Of a DNA stretch of 64,000 nucleotides, positions 44,853 to 56,951 are shown one piece after another; the first letter of the stretch is position 1; each line of letters opens with the position of its first letter. The position numbers and the translations under genes are program-made. The notes under the pieces are model-generated. The model was not told the DNA's origin. It searched no databases and was given only the letters and a program-made list of their open reading frames with translations. This stretch comes from Agarivorans litoreus (GTDB lineage: Bacteria > Pseudomonadota > Gammaproteobacteria > Enterobacterales > Celerinatantimonadaceae): the NCBI RefSeq assembly GCF_019649015.1, contig NZ_BLPI01000001.1, positions 2,435,001-2,499,000 on the forward strand. The letters are read 5' to 3'.

Positions 44853-44953
44853 TCTTGTCGGAGTGCCGAAAGGCTGAGACCACGGTTAGCTAAGCTACGT
44901 TGTGTGGGATCCGTATAACTTGATCAGGATAATGCCTGCGCAGGGAACAAGAT
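44853..44953 (+). ncRNA. TPP riboswitch (thi box)
   Basis: The conserved core is present: CGGAGTGCC near the 5' side, then GGCTGAGACCAC (44872-44883), and later GATCCGTATAACTTGATCAGG and AATGCCTGCGCAGGGAACAAGA. The ends TCTTGT and ACAAGA pair to close stem P1. It lies in the leader of thiC, with about 115 bases before the ATG that can form the switching structure; AAGTAAT after P1 can pair with ATTACTT near 45042. It would turn the operon off when thiamine diphosphate is high. Confidence 0.95.
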
Positions 44954-45061
44954 AAGTAATCAATTCCTTCTGTTACCACTAGTGTAAAAATGCACTCTTG
45001 GTCTAACATTTGGTTACTTTTCCTACATCCGACAAGCCTCATTACTTAAATTTTTATTTAG

Positions 45062-48524
<3,463 letters not shown>

Positions 48525-48550
48525 ATAGCCAGTCAGCATTAGGAAGCACT

Positions 48551-49336
48551 ATGAGCCAAACCAGCAAGCAATCAACCTTAAGCGATCAAGAAGTTCTTCG
48601 TTATAGCCGCCATCTGTTACTTAAGGATGTTGGTGAAGCGGGGCAGCTCAAGTTAAAGAGTGCGCAGGTATTGCTGGTTGGCATGGGCGGATTGGGCGCG
48701 CCTGCCGCTTTGTATTTGGCTGCGGCTGGTGTTGGCAAATTAGTGTTGGCAGATTTTGATGAACTAGACAGCTCTAATTTACAGCGCCAAGTCTTGTACC
48801 GAGAAGACGATATTAAACAGCCTAAAGTCGTGGCGGCTAAGCAGCATTTGCAAGCTCTAAACTCAAACATTCAGGTGCGAACCGTTAACCGTAAAATGGA
48901 TGAGCTGTTGCTGGCCATGGAAGTGGCTCAAGCCGATGTAGTGCTTGATTGCAGTGACAACATCGTTACCCGTTATGCGGTAAACCAAGCTTGTGTTAAG
49001 GCCAAAGTGCCACTAGTTAGCGGAGCGGCGGTAGCCTTTGATGGACAGTTAATGGTGTTTGATTTTCGCCAGGCAAAGCAAGGCTGCTATCACTGCTTGT
49101 TTCCTAATGCCAGTGAACAGCAACTCAACTGCAGTAATGCCGGTATTCTTGGTCCAGTTGTAGGCACCATTGGTAGCTTGCAAGCCTTAGAAACGATTAA
49201 GTTGATTGCGGGCATTCCTTCTGCCCAACTCGGTCGTTTTTCCAGCTTTGATGCGCATAGCCTTGAATGGTTTCACCTTAAAGTGAGCGCCGATGCAAAC
49301 TGTCCGGTATGTGGAAAAGATAAACAAATATCATGA
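48551..49336 (+). CDS. thiF: ThiS adenylyltransferase
   Basis: A 261-residue E1-like enzyme (MoeB/ThiF family) that adenylates the C-terminus of ThiS. GMGGLGAPAALYLAAAGVG (about 38-56) is the nucleotide-binding loop, followed by DFDELDSSNLQRQVLY. Zinc cysteines appear in GCYHC and CPVCG. Stop overlaps the thiS start by four bases. Confidence 0.95.
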   Translation: MSQTSKQSTLSDQEVLRYSRHLLLKDVGEAGQLKLKSAQVLLVGMGGLGAPAALYLAAAGVGKLVLADFDELDSSNLQRQVLYREDDIKQPKVVAAKQHLQALNSNIQVRTVNRKMDELLLAMEVAQADVVLDCSDNIVTRYAVNQACVKAKVPLVSGAAVAFDGQLMVFDFRQAKQGCYHCLFPNASEQQLNCSNAGILGPVVGTIGSLQALETIKLIAGIPSAQLGRFSSFDAHSLEWFHLKVSADANCPVCGKDKQIS

Positions 49337-49536
49337 TTAATATTGAATTTAATGGTCAAGCACAGTCGCTTGATGCTGAGCTCAACATTGAGCAGCTATT
49401 GGCATTACACCAGCAAGCACCCGAAGGCATTGCGGTGGTGCTTAATGGCAACATTGTGACTCGCAGCGAATGGGCAAGCACCAAGCTGGCAGACCAAGCC
49501 AAAGTAAGAGTATTTCGCGCCATTGCTGGCGGATAA
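49333..49536 (+). CDS. thiS: Sulfur carrier protein
   Basis: A 67-residue ubiquitin-like protein ending AIAGG, whose C-terminal Gly-Gly is thiocarboxylated to donate sulfur for the thiazole ring. [13 protein letters not shown] is typical of ThiS. It overlaps thiF by four bases (ATGA) and lies 11 bases before thiG. Confidence 0.96.
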   Translation: MINIEFNGQAQSLDAELNIEQLLALHQQAPEGIAVVLNGNIVTRSEWASTKLADQAKVRVFRAIAGG

Positions 49537-49547
49537 GAGGAAGCCTT

Positions 49548-50315
49548 GTGTTAAAGATTGCAGATAAGAGTTTTACCAGCCGTTTGTTTACCGGCACTGG
49601 CAAATTTGCGACCCCACAGTTAATGAGCCAAAGTATTCAAGCCAGCGGTAGCCAGCTGGTTACTATGGCGATGAAACGTGTCGATGCGCAAGATCAGCAA
49701 GACGATATTCTGGCTCCGCTTATTCAAGCAGGGGTGAACCTATTGCCTAATACCTCGGGGGCACGTAACGCAGAAGAAGCAATATTTGCTGCCCAATTAG
49801 CCCGAGAAGCCCTGGGCACCAATTGGCTAAAATTAGAAATTCATCCAGATCCTAAGTACCTAATGCCCGATCCTATCGAAACCTTAGCCGCAGCAGAGAA
49901 GCTAGTGGAGCAAGGTTTTGTGGTGTTGCCTTATGTACATGCTGACCCAGTATTATGCAAACGCCTTGAAGATGTTGGTTGTGCTGCAGTGATGCCTTTA
50001 GGCGCGCCTATTGGCACCAACAAAGGTCTGCGTAGCCGCGATTTCTTAGAGATTATTATTGAGCAAGCCAATGTACCGGTAGTGGTTGATGCGGGAATTG
50101 GAGCGCCATCAGATGCTGCACTGGCTATGGAATTAGGTGCAGATGCGGTGTTGGTTAATACCGCGATGGCCGTGGCAAAAGATCCGGTGGCCATGGCTAA
50201 AGCCTTTGCTCAAGCGGTTGAAGCTGGGCGTAGCGCTTACCTTGCGGGTTTAGGCGCAGAGCTTCGTCACGCCGAGGCATCGAGTCCGTTAACGGCTTTT
50301 TTAGATACTTTGTAA
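49548..50315 (+). CDS. thiG: Thiazole synthase
   Basis: A 255-residue TIM-barrel enzyme that builds thiazole phosphate from DXP, dehydroglycine and ThiS thiocarboxylate. [12 protein letters not shown] at the N-terminus, the Lys in [17 protein letters not shown] and [28 protein letters not shown] are family marks. The GTG at 49548, after AGAGGAAG, gives the usual length of about 255; an ATG at 49470 would lie inside thiS. Confidence 0.96.
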   Translation: MLKIADKSFTSRLFTGTGKFATPQLMSQSIQASGSQLVTMAMKRVDAQDQQDDILAPLIQAGVNLLPNTSGARNAEEAIFAAQLAREALGTNWLKLEIHPDPKYLMPDPIETLAAAEKLVEQGFVVLPYVHADPVLCKRLEDVGCAAVMPLGAPIGTNKGLRSRDFLEIIIEQANVPVVVDAGIGAPSDAALAMELGADAVLVNTAMAVAKDPVAMAKAFAQAVEAGRSAYLAGLGAELRHAEASSPLTAFLDTL

Positions 50316-50327
50316 ATAGAGAACATC

Positions 50328-51440
50328 ATGAGTTTTGCCGAGCAACTTGCCCAATACGATAACGCTGCTGTTCATTTAGCGATTAACAGTAAAACCGCTG
50401 CTGATGTAGAGCGCGCGCTGGCCAAAGATAAGTTGGACCTTGATGATTTTCAGGCGCTTATTTCACCGGCTGCTGAAGCATATATTGAGCCTATGGCGCA
50501 GCGCAGCATGCGTTTAACCCAGCAGCGCTTTGGCAAAACTCAGCAATTCTATATCCCTTTATATCTCAGCAATATGTGCAGCAATGTCTGTGACTATTGC
50601 GGCTTCTCTATGGGCAACAAGATTCGTCGCGTCACCTTAGATATGGCGCAGTTAGACGCTGAACTAGAAGCTATTAAGCAGCTTGGCTTTGACCACATAT
50701 TATTGGTTACCGGTGAGTCAGAACGTAAAGTGGGTATGGATTACTTTCGCCAAGTTCTGCCAAGAATTAAAGCGCGTTTTTCTCATGTTTCTATGGAAGT
50801 TCAGCCACTTGAACAAGACGAGTATCAAGAGCTGATTAGCCTTGGCTTAGATGCGGTGATGGTCTATCAAGAAACCTATAATCGCCACCGTTATGCCGAG
50901 GTTCATCCTAAGGGTAAAAAACGCGATTTCGATTTTCGCCTTGCAACTCCAGAGCGCTTAGGTGAAGCCGGTATTCGCAAAATGGGCATTGGCGCACTAA
51001 TTGGTTTGGATGAATGGCGCAGTGACTGTTTTTACGTGGCTGCTCATTTGCAATATTTAGAGCGCAAATATTGGCGGAGTAAGTTTTCAATTTCTTTTCC
51101 TCGTTTGCGCCCTTGTGAAGGCGGTTTTCAGCCAAAATCGGTGATGACCGACAAACAACTAGTCCAACTAATTTGTGCTTACCGTTTGTTTAACCCAGAT
51201 GTTGAGCTGTCGCTATCTACCCGTGAGTCTGAGCACTTCCGCAATCATGCAATTCCACTTGGCATTACCAGCATGAGTGCATTTTCGAGCACTCAACCTG
51301 GTGGTTATGCAGACGACAGCCAGAAAGCCTTAGAACAATTTGAAATCAGCGATGAACGCCGCCCAGAAGTGGTCGCCGAAGCGGTAAAGCAAGCTGGTTA
51401 TCAAGTGGTGTGGAAAGATTGGGATCGGGTACTAGGCTAA
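50328..51440 (+). CDS. thiH: 2-Iminoacetate synthase
   Basis: A 370-residue radical-SAM enzyme that cleaves tyrosine to dehydroglycine for ThiG. The CxxxCxxC cluster motif is in CSNVCDYCGF (about 83-92), with SMEVQPL and the late ISFPRLRPCEGGF. Length matches E. coli ThiH (377). Its presence rather than thiO implies an oxygen-sensitive route. Last gene of the operon; its stop overlaps the convergent gene by four bases. Confidence 0.96.
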   Translation: MSFAEQLAQYDNAAVHLAINSKTAADVERALAKDKLDLDDFQALISPAAEAYIEPMAQRSMRLTQQRFGKTQQFYIPLYLSNMCSNVCDYCGFSMGNKIRRVTLDMAQLDAELEAIKQLGFDHILLVTGESERKVGMDYFRQVLPRIKARFSHVSMEVQPLEQDEYQELISLGLDAVMVYQETYNRHRYAEVHPKGKKRDFDFRLATPERLGEAGIRKMGIGALIGLDEWRSDCFYVAAHLQYLERKYWRSKFSISFPRLRPCEGGFQPKSVMTDKQLVQLICAYRLFNPDVELSLSTRESEHFRNHAIPLGITSMSAFSSTQPGGYADDSQKALEQFEISDERRPEVVAEAVKQAGYQVVWKDWDRVLG

Positions 51441-52189
51441 TGCAAATATTTTGCTTCTAGCTGTTCTAGAGCCCCTTGCTCAAGTAGCAGCTTAAGTTGT
51501 TGGTTAAATCGCTCTACAAACTCTTGATCTACTTGTTGCTTACTAAAGGCTAGATACACCGGTACTTGTCCCAAGGCCGGTTTAATCAGCTTAATTGCTT
51601 CGGCCTGGCCTTCCTGAGTCGCAATTAGCTGAGCTTGTCGGCTGTCGGTTGCAATCATGTCTAGCCGTCCACGCAATAATGATTTCACCAATCCTTCTAC
51701 ACTATTGTGTTTCTCTACGTCGAATACTTGCTCGCTAAGTGCCTGGTCAAAGTCTGGTGATATGCGGGCATTACGCACCTTGCCAATGCGGTAATCGTCG
51801 AGCTCTGCGTAGTCACCGGAAAAGCGGCTTTCTTGCCATGAGCTTTGTGCGATTAAATGCTGGTCTAGCAATAAAAATGCTGTGTCGGGGTAGTAGAAAT
51901 AAGCCTCACGATCAGCGGTTCGCATGGTGGGAATTAAGCCTTGGCTCTGGTGGCTTTTTACTTTAGCAAATGCGCGTGCCCAGTTGCTGATTTGAAAGTC
52001 GGCTTCAACATTAAGTTTGTCTAAACTTCGCTGAACTAATTCAACAATAATGCCCTCGGCTTTACCCTGATCGTTAAGCATGATGTAAGGAGGAAAAACA
52101 AAACCTTGTATTTCGATGGTTTTCGCTTGGCACAGGCCAGAGCTAATAATTAGTAAGAAAACTGCGAGTAACTTCATGAGAGTCCTCAT
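51437..52189 (-). CDS. Periplasmic solute-binding protein (SBP family 3)
   Basis: A 250-residue protein of the amino-acid-binding type (SBP_bac_3). Signal peptide 1-22 (ending CQAK), then IEIQGFVFPPYIMLNDQGKAEGIIVELVQ, with QISNWARAFAKV and DMIATDSRQAQLI typical of stand-alone members in Alteromonadales and Vibrio. No transporter genes are adjacent. It is a single convergent gene after thiH. Ligand unknown. Confidence 0.82.
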   Translation of the reverse strand: MRTLMKLLAVFLLIISSGLCQAKTIEIQGFVFPPYIMLNDQGKAEGIIVELVQRSLDKLNVEADFQISNWARAFAKVKSHQSQGLIPTMRTADREAYFYYPDTAFLLLDQHLIAQSSWQESRFSGDYAELDDYRIGKVRNARISPDFDQALSEQVFDVEKHNSVEGLVKSLLRGRLDMIATDSRQAQLIATQEGQAEAIKLIKPALGQVPVYLAFSKQQVDQEFVERFNQQLKLLLEQGALEQLEAKYLH

Positions 52190-52297
52190 CCTTGAGCTTA
52201 CGGCAAATTATAGATAATCATGCTAAGGTATGCGACTTTAAACAGCCGTAATTAGTCCATTAGTGTGCTGTTTTCGTGACAATATAAGAGGTGGAAT

Positions 52298-52834
52298 GTG
52301 TTAAAGAAATTACTGGTAGCCGTAACGCTAGCACTTGCTGTAGTAAGTTGCGCAATGGCCGAGAAGCAAACAGTAGGCGCCGCCGAGCATGTAAAAGTAG
52401 TAGAAGCCAACTTAAGCTTTTTAACTCGAATTGATACCGGAGCGGCTAGCACTTCTTTGCATGCAGAAGATATGCGAGTTATCGACGGGGAAAATATTGA
52501 TCCTGCTGATTACAGCGAGGCCGAACAGAAGTCGGTGGTGCGGCCACTGATGCGTAAGAATATAGGCAAGTATTTGCAGTTTACCACCGAGAACGAACAT
52601 GGTGAAAAGCACCAAGGTAAAGCCTTAATTACCGATGTTGCAGCGGTGCGCAACTCTCAAGGTTTAGAAATTCGCTATAAAGTTGCTTTGGCGATTGCTT
52701 GGCAAGGACAGGCAAAAACCGTAGATGTTAATTTACGCGATCGCAGCAAAATGCATTACAAATTGCTGATTGGCCGTAACTGGCTAGAAGGTGATTACTT
52801 GGTCGATGTTGAGCTCAACAAAAACCTGAAATAG
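52298..52834 (+). CDS. Retropepsin-like protein (ATP-dependent zinc protease family)
   Basis: A 178-residue secreted protein with signal peptide (1-21, ending AMA). RIDTGAASTSLHA (about 47-59) is the DTGA active-site motif of retropepsin-like aspartic proteases in the RimK-associated or putative zinc protease family (PF05618). C-terminal YKLLIGRNWLEGDYLVDV fits as well. GTG start at 52298 after AGAGGTGG. The family name mentions zinc and ATP, but the sequence supports an aspartic protease fold. Targets unknown. Confidence 0.82.
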   Translation: MLKKLLVAVTLALAVVSCAMAEKQTVGAAEHVKVVEANLSFLTRIDTGAASTSLHAEDMRVIDGENIDPADYSEAEQKSVVRPLMRKNIGKYLQFTTENEHGEKHQGKALITDVAAVRNSQGLEIRYKVALAIAWQGQAKTVDVNLRDRSKMHYKLLIGRNWLEGDYLVDVELNKNLK

Positions 52835-52840
52835 CCTCAA

Positions 52841-53686
52841 TTATAAGGTTTGGTGAACCCTAACAAAACGCACAAAGCGGGGTTTGCCATGCTCAGTGAG
52901 CCCGTTATAACGATACTCAACCAAGCTGCCGATAGGTGGTGGATCGGCGCGCAATTGATCGCTTAAACCACTGCCTATTTTAAACTGCCGGCCCTGTTGG
53001 TCTTGAACGACCAAAGCCCCAAGCATGCCTCGGTATTTGCCTTTGCCGTCACTATAGGCAATCACTTTAGCCTCGGCGTCTTGGTAACTTTTGTATTTTA
53101 TTAGCGCATTGCTGCGCGTTGGAAGGTACATCGATTTAGGGTCGCGCAGCATTAGTCCTTCGCCACCCTCGGCACTGATTTTAGCCAATTGCTGTTCTAG
53201 TTTTGGTCGCCCAGGGTAGGCGCGATAAGCTGGCACACGCATAAAGTTGCTTGCACTGCTAAGGGTTTGCAAATGACGGTAGCGCTGCTGATAAGAACCA
53301 GGGTGGTGGGGTAAATCAAATACTATAAATTGAACTTCCAGCCACTTGTTCAAGCTCACATCCTGTTGTTTGATTAGGCTGACTAAATCACTAAATTGAC
53401 CTCTGCCTAACCAAAGCTCACCATCTACCGCCACCTCCGGTAGTTGCTTGCTTAAGGCGCTGGGAAGGTTAATCAGGTGGCCCGCTCGACTAAATAATTG
53501 CTTGCCGTCCCAATAGGCTCTTACGCCATCGTATTTTTCACATACCCAGTAATCTTGCAGGTCTAAATCCTGCTGGTAATCGCTAGCTAATACCAGTGCT
53601 GGTGGTTGCGGAGATTTTGCTAATAGCGGGTACGAGCTAAAAAAAAGCATACATAGGCTAAGCTTGGTGCTAAACGAACGATCCAT
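52841..53686 (-). CDS. ligE: Periplasmic ATP-dependent DNA ligase
   Basis: A 281-residue minimal ATP-dependent DNA ligase with a signal peptide (1-23, ending LLAK). The adenylation motif is CEKYDGVRAYW (about 48-58), with motifs VDGELWLG, FIVFDLP and EGLMLRDPKSMYL, and motif V KYKSYQDAEAKV. The OB domain closes the protein. LigE proteins of Vibrio, Neisseria and Alteromonadales have this size and a signal peptide and are thought to act on DNA in the periplasm, perhaps in uptake. No helicase or Cas genes nearby. Confidence 0.93.
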   Translation of the reverse strand: MDRSFSTKLSLCMLFFSSYPLLAKSPQPPALVLASDYQQDLDLQDYWVCEKYDGVRAYWDGKQLFSRAGHLINLPSALSKQLPEVAVDGELWLGRGQFSDLVSLIKQQDVSLNKWLEVQFIVFDLPHHPGSYQQRYRHLQTLSSASNFMRVPAYRAYPGRPKLEQQLAKISAEGGEGLMLRDPKSMYLPTRSNALIKYKSYQDAEAKVIAYSDGKGKYRGMLGALVVQDQQGRQFKIGSGLSDQLRADPPPIGSLVEYRYNGLTEHGKPRFVRFVRVHQTL

Positions 53687-53887
53687 ATTTCACCTTTAGT
53701 GAGTTAATTGTTATTAATGGTAGTGCAATTTAAGGTGTCTCGCTAGAAACATGAAGCTAGATTAAGTACTGGGTTGCAGAGTTATCGTCACTTCTTTATC
53801 CCGAGCTCAGGTTATTTAGTTGGGCTTTATTGTGACTACGCCCAAACGGTTCGGTTTATGTTTGCCTTTAGTAGCAAGGAGAAGAAA

Positions 53888-54250
53888 ATGGCTCAACATT
53901 ATCAAGGCCAGTGCCACTGCGGTGCGGTTAAATTTAGCCTACGCACCAGTCTAGAGTCTGCGCTGCGTTGTAATTGCAGTTTGTGTAAGCGTAAGGGAGC
54001 TGTAATGCTAACCGCGGAAGAAGACAGTTTTGAGCTGTTGCAAGGTGAGCAGGCCTTAAGTTTGTATCAGTGGAATACCCAAATAGCTAAGCATTACTTT
54101 TGTAAATACTGCGGCATTTATACTTTCCACAACCCGCGATCTGCGCCAGAGCTTACTCGGGTAAATGCGGGTTGTTTGGAAGGCGTCGACCCATTGAGCT
54201 TAACGGTGAGTTTGGTAAAAGGTGCGGAGTTGTCTACTGAACCAAAATAA
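53888..54250 (+). CDS. GFA-family protein (glutathione-dependent formaldehyde-activating enzyme type)
   Basis: A 120-residue zinc-binding protein of the GFA/CENP-V family. Cysteines at CHCGAVKF (9-16), CNCSLCKRKG and FCKYCGIYTFHNPR give the two zinc sites. Substrate is not known; many members are not formaldehyde enzymes. The ATG at 53888 has AAGGAG seven bases upstream and is preferred to an in-frame ATG at 53774. Convergent with xylA across a shared terminator. Confidence 0.88.
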   Translation: MAQHYQGQCHCGAVKFSLRTSLESALRCNCSLCKRKGAVMLTAEEDSFELLQGEQALSLYQWNTQIAKHYFCKYCGIYTFHNPRSAPELTRVNAGCLEGVDPLSLTVSLVKGAELSTEPK

Positions 54251-54275
54251 AAAAAGCCGACGCTAAGCGTCGGCT
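54248..54275. terminator. Bidirectional terminator between GFA gene and xylA
   Basis: AGCCGACGCT and AGCGTCGGCT form a perfect stem (54255-54275) with an A run on the left, giving a U tract on the minus strand for xylA. It lies 33 bases past the xylA stop. Confidence 0.88.
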
Positions 54276-54307
54276 AACTTAATACAAATAAGCAATTGTA
54301 CTAGGTA

Positions 54308-55630
54308 TTACTTGCTAAAAATGTGTTTATTAACAATGTTTTCTAGCTCTTCTTGACGACCTGATACGTGTTTAGGATCAATGTTGTCGCCAATGGCTTG
54401 AGTTGCTAGAGCTTCTAGGCTGTAATCGCCAGTCATAATGGCTTTACCTAGGTCACCGCTCCAACCCGCGTAACGATCTGCAACGATATTGCTGATTTCT
54501 TGGCTTTCAATTAGGCTAGCTGCTTTCTCAAGTGCTAATGCACAAGTGTCCATACCGCCAATGTGGCCGTGGAAGTAGTCAGCTGGATCAATACTTTGGC
54601 GACGTAGTTTAGTATCAAACATCAAACCACCATCTTTAAAGCCACCAGAGCGCAGAATGTCGTACATTACCGGTGTCCACTCTTCAACACTGTTAGGGAA
54701 TTGGTCAGTATCCCAACCTAGTTGCGCATCACCGCGGTTAGCATCAATAGAACCAAATAGGCCTAGTGAAATAGCCGTCGCAATTTCGTGGTGGAAAGAG
54801 TGACCCGCTAGAGTTGCGTGGTTAACTTCGATGTTTACTTTCACTTCGTCTTCAAGACCGAACTGCTTCAAGAAGCCGTATACAGTGGCTGTGTCGTAGT
54901 CGTATTGGTGCTTAGTAGGCTCGGCTGGTTTTGGCTCAATTAAGATTGTGCCGGTAAAGCCAATTTTGTGTTTGTGCTCAACTACCATTTGGAACAAGCG
55001 ACCTAGCTGCTCGCGCTCTTGGCGTAGATCGGTATTTAGCAATGTTTCGTAACCTTCACGGCCGCCCCATAATACATAGTTTTCACCACCTAGCATTTTG
55101 GTTGCGTTCATAGCAGTAAAAATTTGGCTCGCAGCGTAAGCAAATACTTCTGGGTTAGGGTTAGAGCCAGCGCCAGACATGTAACGTGCATTTGAGAATG
55201 CGTTTGCTGTACCCCAAAGAAGTTTCATGCCGGTTTCGTCTTGCTTCTGAGCAAGCACGTCCATCATTACTTTCATGTTTTCAGCGTACTCTTTAATAGA
55301 GTTACCTGCTGGAGCTACGTCTACGTCGTGGAACGAGTAGTAAGGTGTGCCTACCTTAGAGAAGAAGTCGAAGGCTACGTCAGCTTTCATCTTAGCCATT
55401 TCAAGCGCGTTACCAGGCTTCTGCCAAGGACGGTCGAAAGTGCCTGAGCCGAAGATATCAAAACCATCCCAGCAGAAATTATGCCAGTAACAAGCGCCAA
55501 AACGTAGGTGCTCTTCCATGGTTTTACCCATGATGACTTTTTTCGCGTCGTAGTGACGGAACGCTAGTGGGTTAGTGGACTCTGGTCCTTCGTATGCGAT
55601 TTTTTCAAACTGGTCAAAATATTGAGCCAT
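54308..55630 (-). CDS. xylA: Xylose isomerase
   Basis: A 440-residue TIM-barrel enzyme converting D-xylose to D-xylulose, matching E. coli XylA (440). Metal and substrate residues lie in [45 protein letters not shown] and [38 protein letters not shown] precedes the ATG at 55630. It stands apart from xylB by several genes, separated by tkt and tal. Confidence 0.97.
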   Translation of the reverse strand: MAQYFDQFEKIAYEGPESTNPLAFRHYDAKKVIMGKTMEEHLRFGACYWHNFCWDGFDIFGSGTFDRPWQKPGNALEMAKMKADVAFDFFSKVGTPYYSFHDVDVAPAGNSIKEYAENMKVMMDVLAQKQDETGMKLLWGTANAFSNARYMSGAGSNPNPEVFAYAASQIFTAMNATKMLGGENYVLWGGREGYETLLNTDLRQEREQLGRLFQMVVEHKHKIGFTGTILIEPKPAEPTKHQYDYDTATVYGFLKQFGLEDEVKVNIEVNHATLAGHSFHHEIATAISLGLFGSIDANRGDAQLGWDTDQFPNSVEEWTPVMYDILRSGGFKDGGLMFDTKLRRQSIDPADYFHGHIGGMDTCALALEKAASLIESQEISNIVADRYAGWSGDLGKAIMTGDYSLEALATQAIGDNIDPKHVSGRQEELENIVNKHIFSK

Positions 55631-56004
55631 GGAACTACTCCTAAAAAAGAATGCGTTTTCATCGGAGAACCAATCTCCTTCTGTGAGCTTATTGTTAGCC
55701 TTGCTTAGCTTTCTCTCAATTATGAAAAATGCAGACTTTTTTCAGCTATTTACTTTTCGTGCGCTAACTCGCGTTTTAAACCAAGCTTTATTCAGGAATT
55801 TTCTTCAATTCTGCAAAAACATTGCGGGTGTGTGAAATTTCATAATGCTTTAAGTGGAGGTTTATAGCGGTAAACACTGGATGAAAAGCTATTCATCTTA
55901 TCTTGTATGGCATGAAACCCATGTTCGCCTAGCGGTAAATGCTGGTATGAGTTAATTGCAGCCATTCGTTGCGAGTGTTTGATTTATTGAGTGTATAAGG
56001 GCAC
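55631..56004. other. Upstream region of xylA
   Basis: This 374-base gap on the minus strand contains a candidate -10 (CATAAT, plus 55719-55724) with no good -35, as expected of an activator-dependent promoter, and an AT-rich region with GAAAA/TTTTC blocks at 55725-55810 that could hold XylR sites. A TGAAATTTCA palindrome lies at 55833-55842. No coding frame is supported. Confidence 0.4.
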
Positions 56005-56754
56005 TTAATCAGCGTTGCGCTTTAGTCCCGACAACGAGTAAGTATTGTCTAAGTATTTGTTTTGCACTTGGCTAATAGCTTGATTTAAGCGCTGCATAAA
56101 GCCTGGGTGTTGTTCCAAGTAAACCTTGGAAATGTAGATACCAAAGGGGGCGGAGCGCTGCACAACTTCAATGTATTCACCACTGACTAGGTTGGGATGA
56201 ACATGGCTACTTTTAAATACATCGGCCGACAAAAATGCGGCGTCTATGCGCTTTAGGTCAAACAGTAATTGCGCAAGTTTCGCGACATTTTTTTGCTTGC
56301 CAACAACCTTGAAGTGATGAGTATTAAGCCAGCGTAAGGTGTTGGTACCTTCAATTGAGGCTACTTTTACATCGGTCTTAAAGTCGTTGGCGTCTGGATC
56401 GAAATAGCTGTCATAGCGGAAAAACCAACTCCAATTGTTGTAAACAATGGGCTTAGAAAACTCGGCAATAGCATCGCGTTGGCTGTTCTGAGATGCAAAG
56501 AAAAAACCATCGGCTACGCCATATTGCACATCGTTAAGTGCGCGTTTGTAGTTGGGTACCGGCGCCATTTTGTATGGCTGTTCCAACACTTGCATGATTT
56601 TTTCGACCAGAAAATTACCAGCGGCTGGTTGTTCATCACTGGCATAAGTATAAGGAGGAAAATTTGGATAAACTAAACGTAAAGGAGCGGCTTGAACTTG
56701 GGAAACAAGCAAGCTAACGGTAAACGTTATAAGCACCCTTGAAAGTAGCTGCAA
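56005..56754 (-). CDS. Periplasmic solute-binding protein (SBP family 3)
   Basis: A 249-residue protein with signal peptide 1-22 (ending VQAA) and an N-terminal LRLVYPNFPPYTYASDEQPAAGNFLVEKI, typical of small amino-acid-binding-like proteins. YGVADGFFFASQNSQRD and AFLSADVF follow. No transporter genes are adjacent. It lies between xylA and tkt on the same strand, but spacing (about 200-370 bases) and the absence of shared function argue against co-transcription. Ligand unknown. Confidence 0.8.
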   Translation of the reverse strand: MQLLSRVLITFTVSLLVSQVQAAPLRLVYPNFPPYTYASDEQPAAGNFLVEKIMQVLEQPYKMAPVPNYKRALNDVQYGVADGFFFASQNSQRDAIAEFSKPIVYNNWSWFFRYDSYFDPDANDFKTDVKVASIEGTNTLRWLNTHHFKVVGKQKNVAKLAQLLFDLKRIDAAFLSADVFKSSHVHPNLVSGEYIEVVQRSAPFGIYISKVYLEQHPGFMQRLNQAISQVQNKYLDNTYSLSGLKRNAD

Positions 56755-56901
56755 AACTATCCTTTTAAGTTTTGTTTAATTGTAATAACAAGTATAGACA
56801 GCTGTTTAAGATCAGCTGTTTAGCTAGAGCAAATACTTTGGTTTGGTGAGTTGAGTCTTACTTTTTCGGCTTTGCTTGTCAATTAACATCATTTGAAGAT
56901 G

Positions 56902-56932
56902 AAAAAAAAGGCGCTGAATCATCAACGCCTTT
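56902..56932 (-). terminator. Rho-independent terminator of tal-tkt
   Basis: AAAGGCG...TGA and TCA...CGCCTTT arms form the stem, followed on the minus strand by a run of eight T. It is 20 bases past the tkt stop. Confidence 0.88.
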
Positions 56933-56951
56933 AGCTCGATAGGTAAAAATT

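Noticed and set aside
55831-55846. TGTGAAATTTCATAAT as a CRP site upstream of xylA
   Set aside because: The left half matches but the right half after six bases does not; the palindrome TGAAATTTCA has the wrong spacing for CRP.
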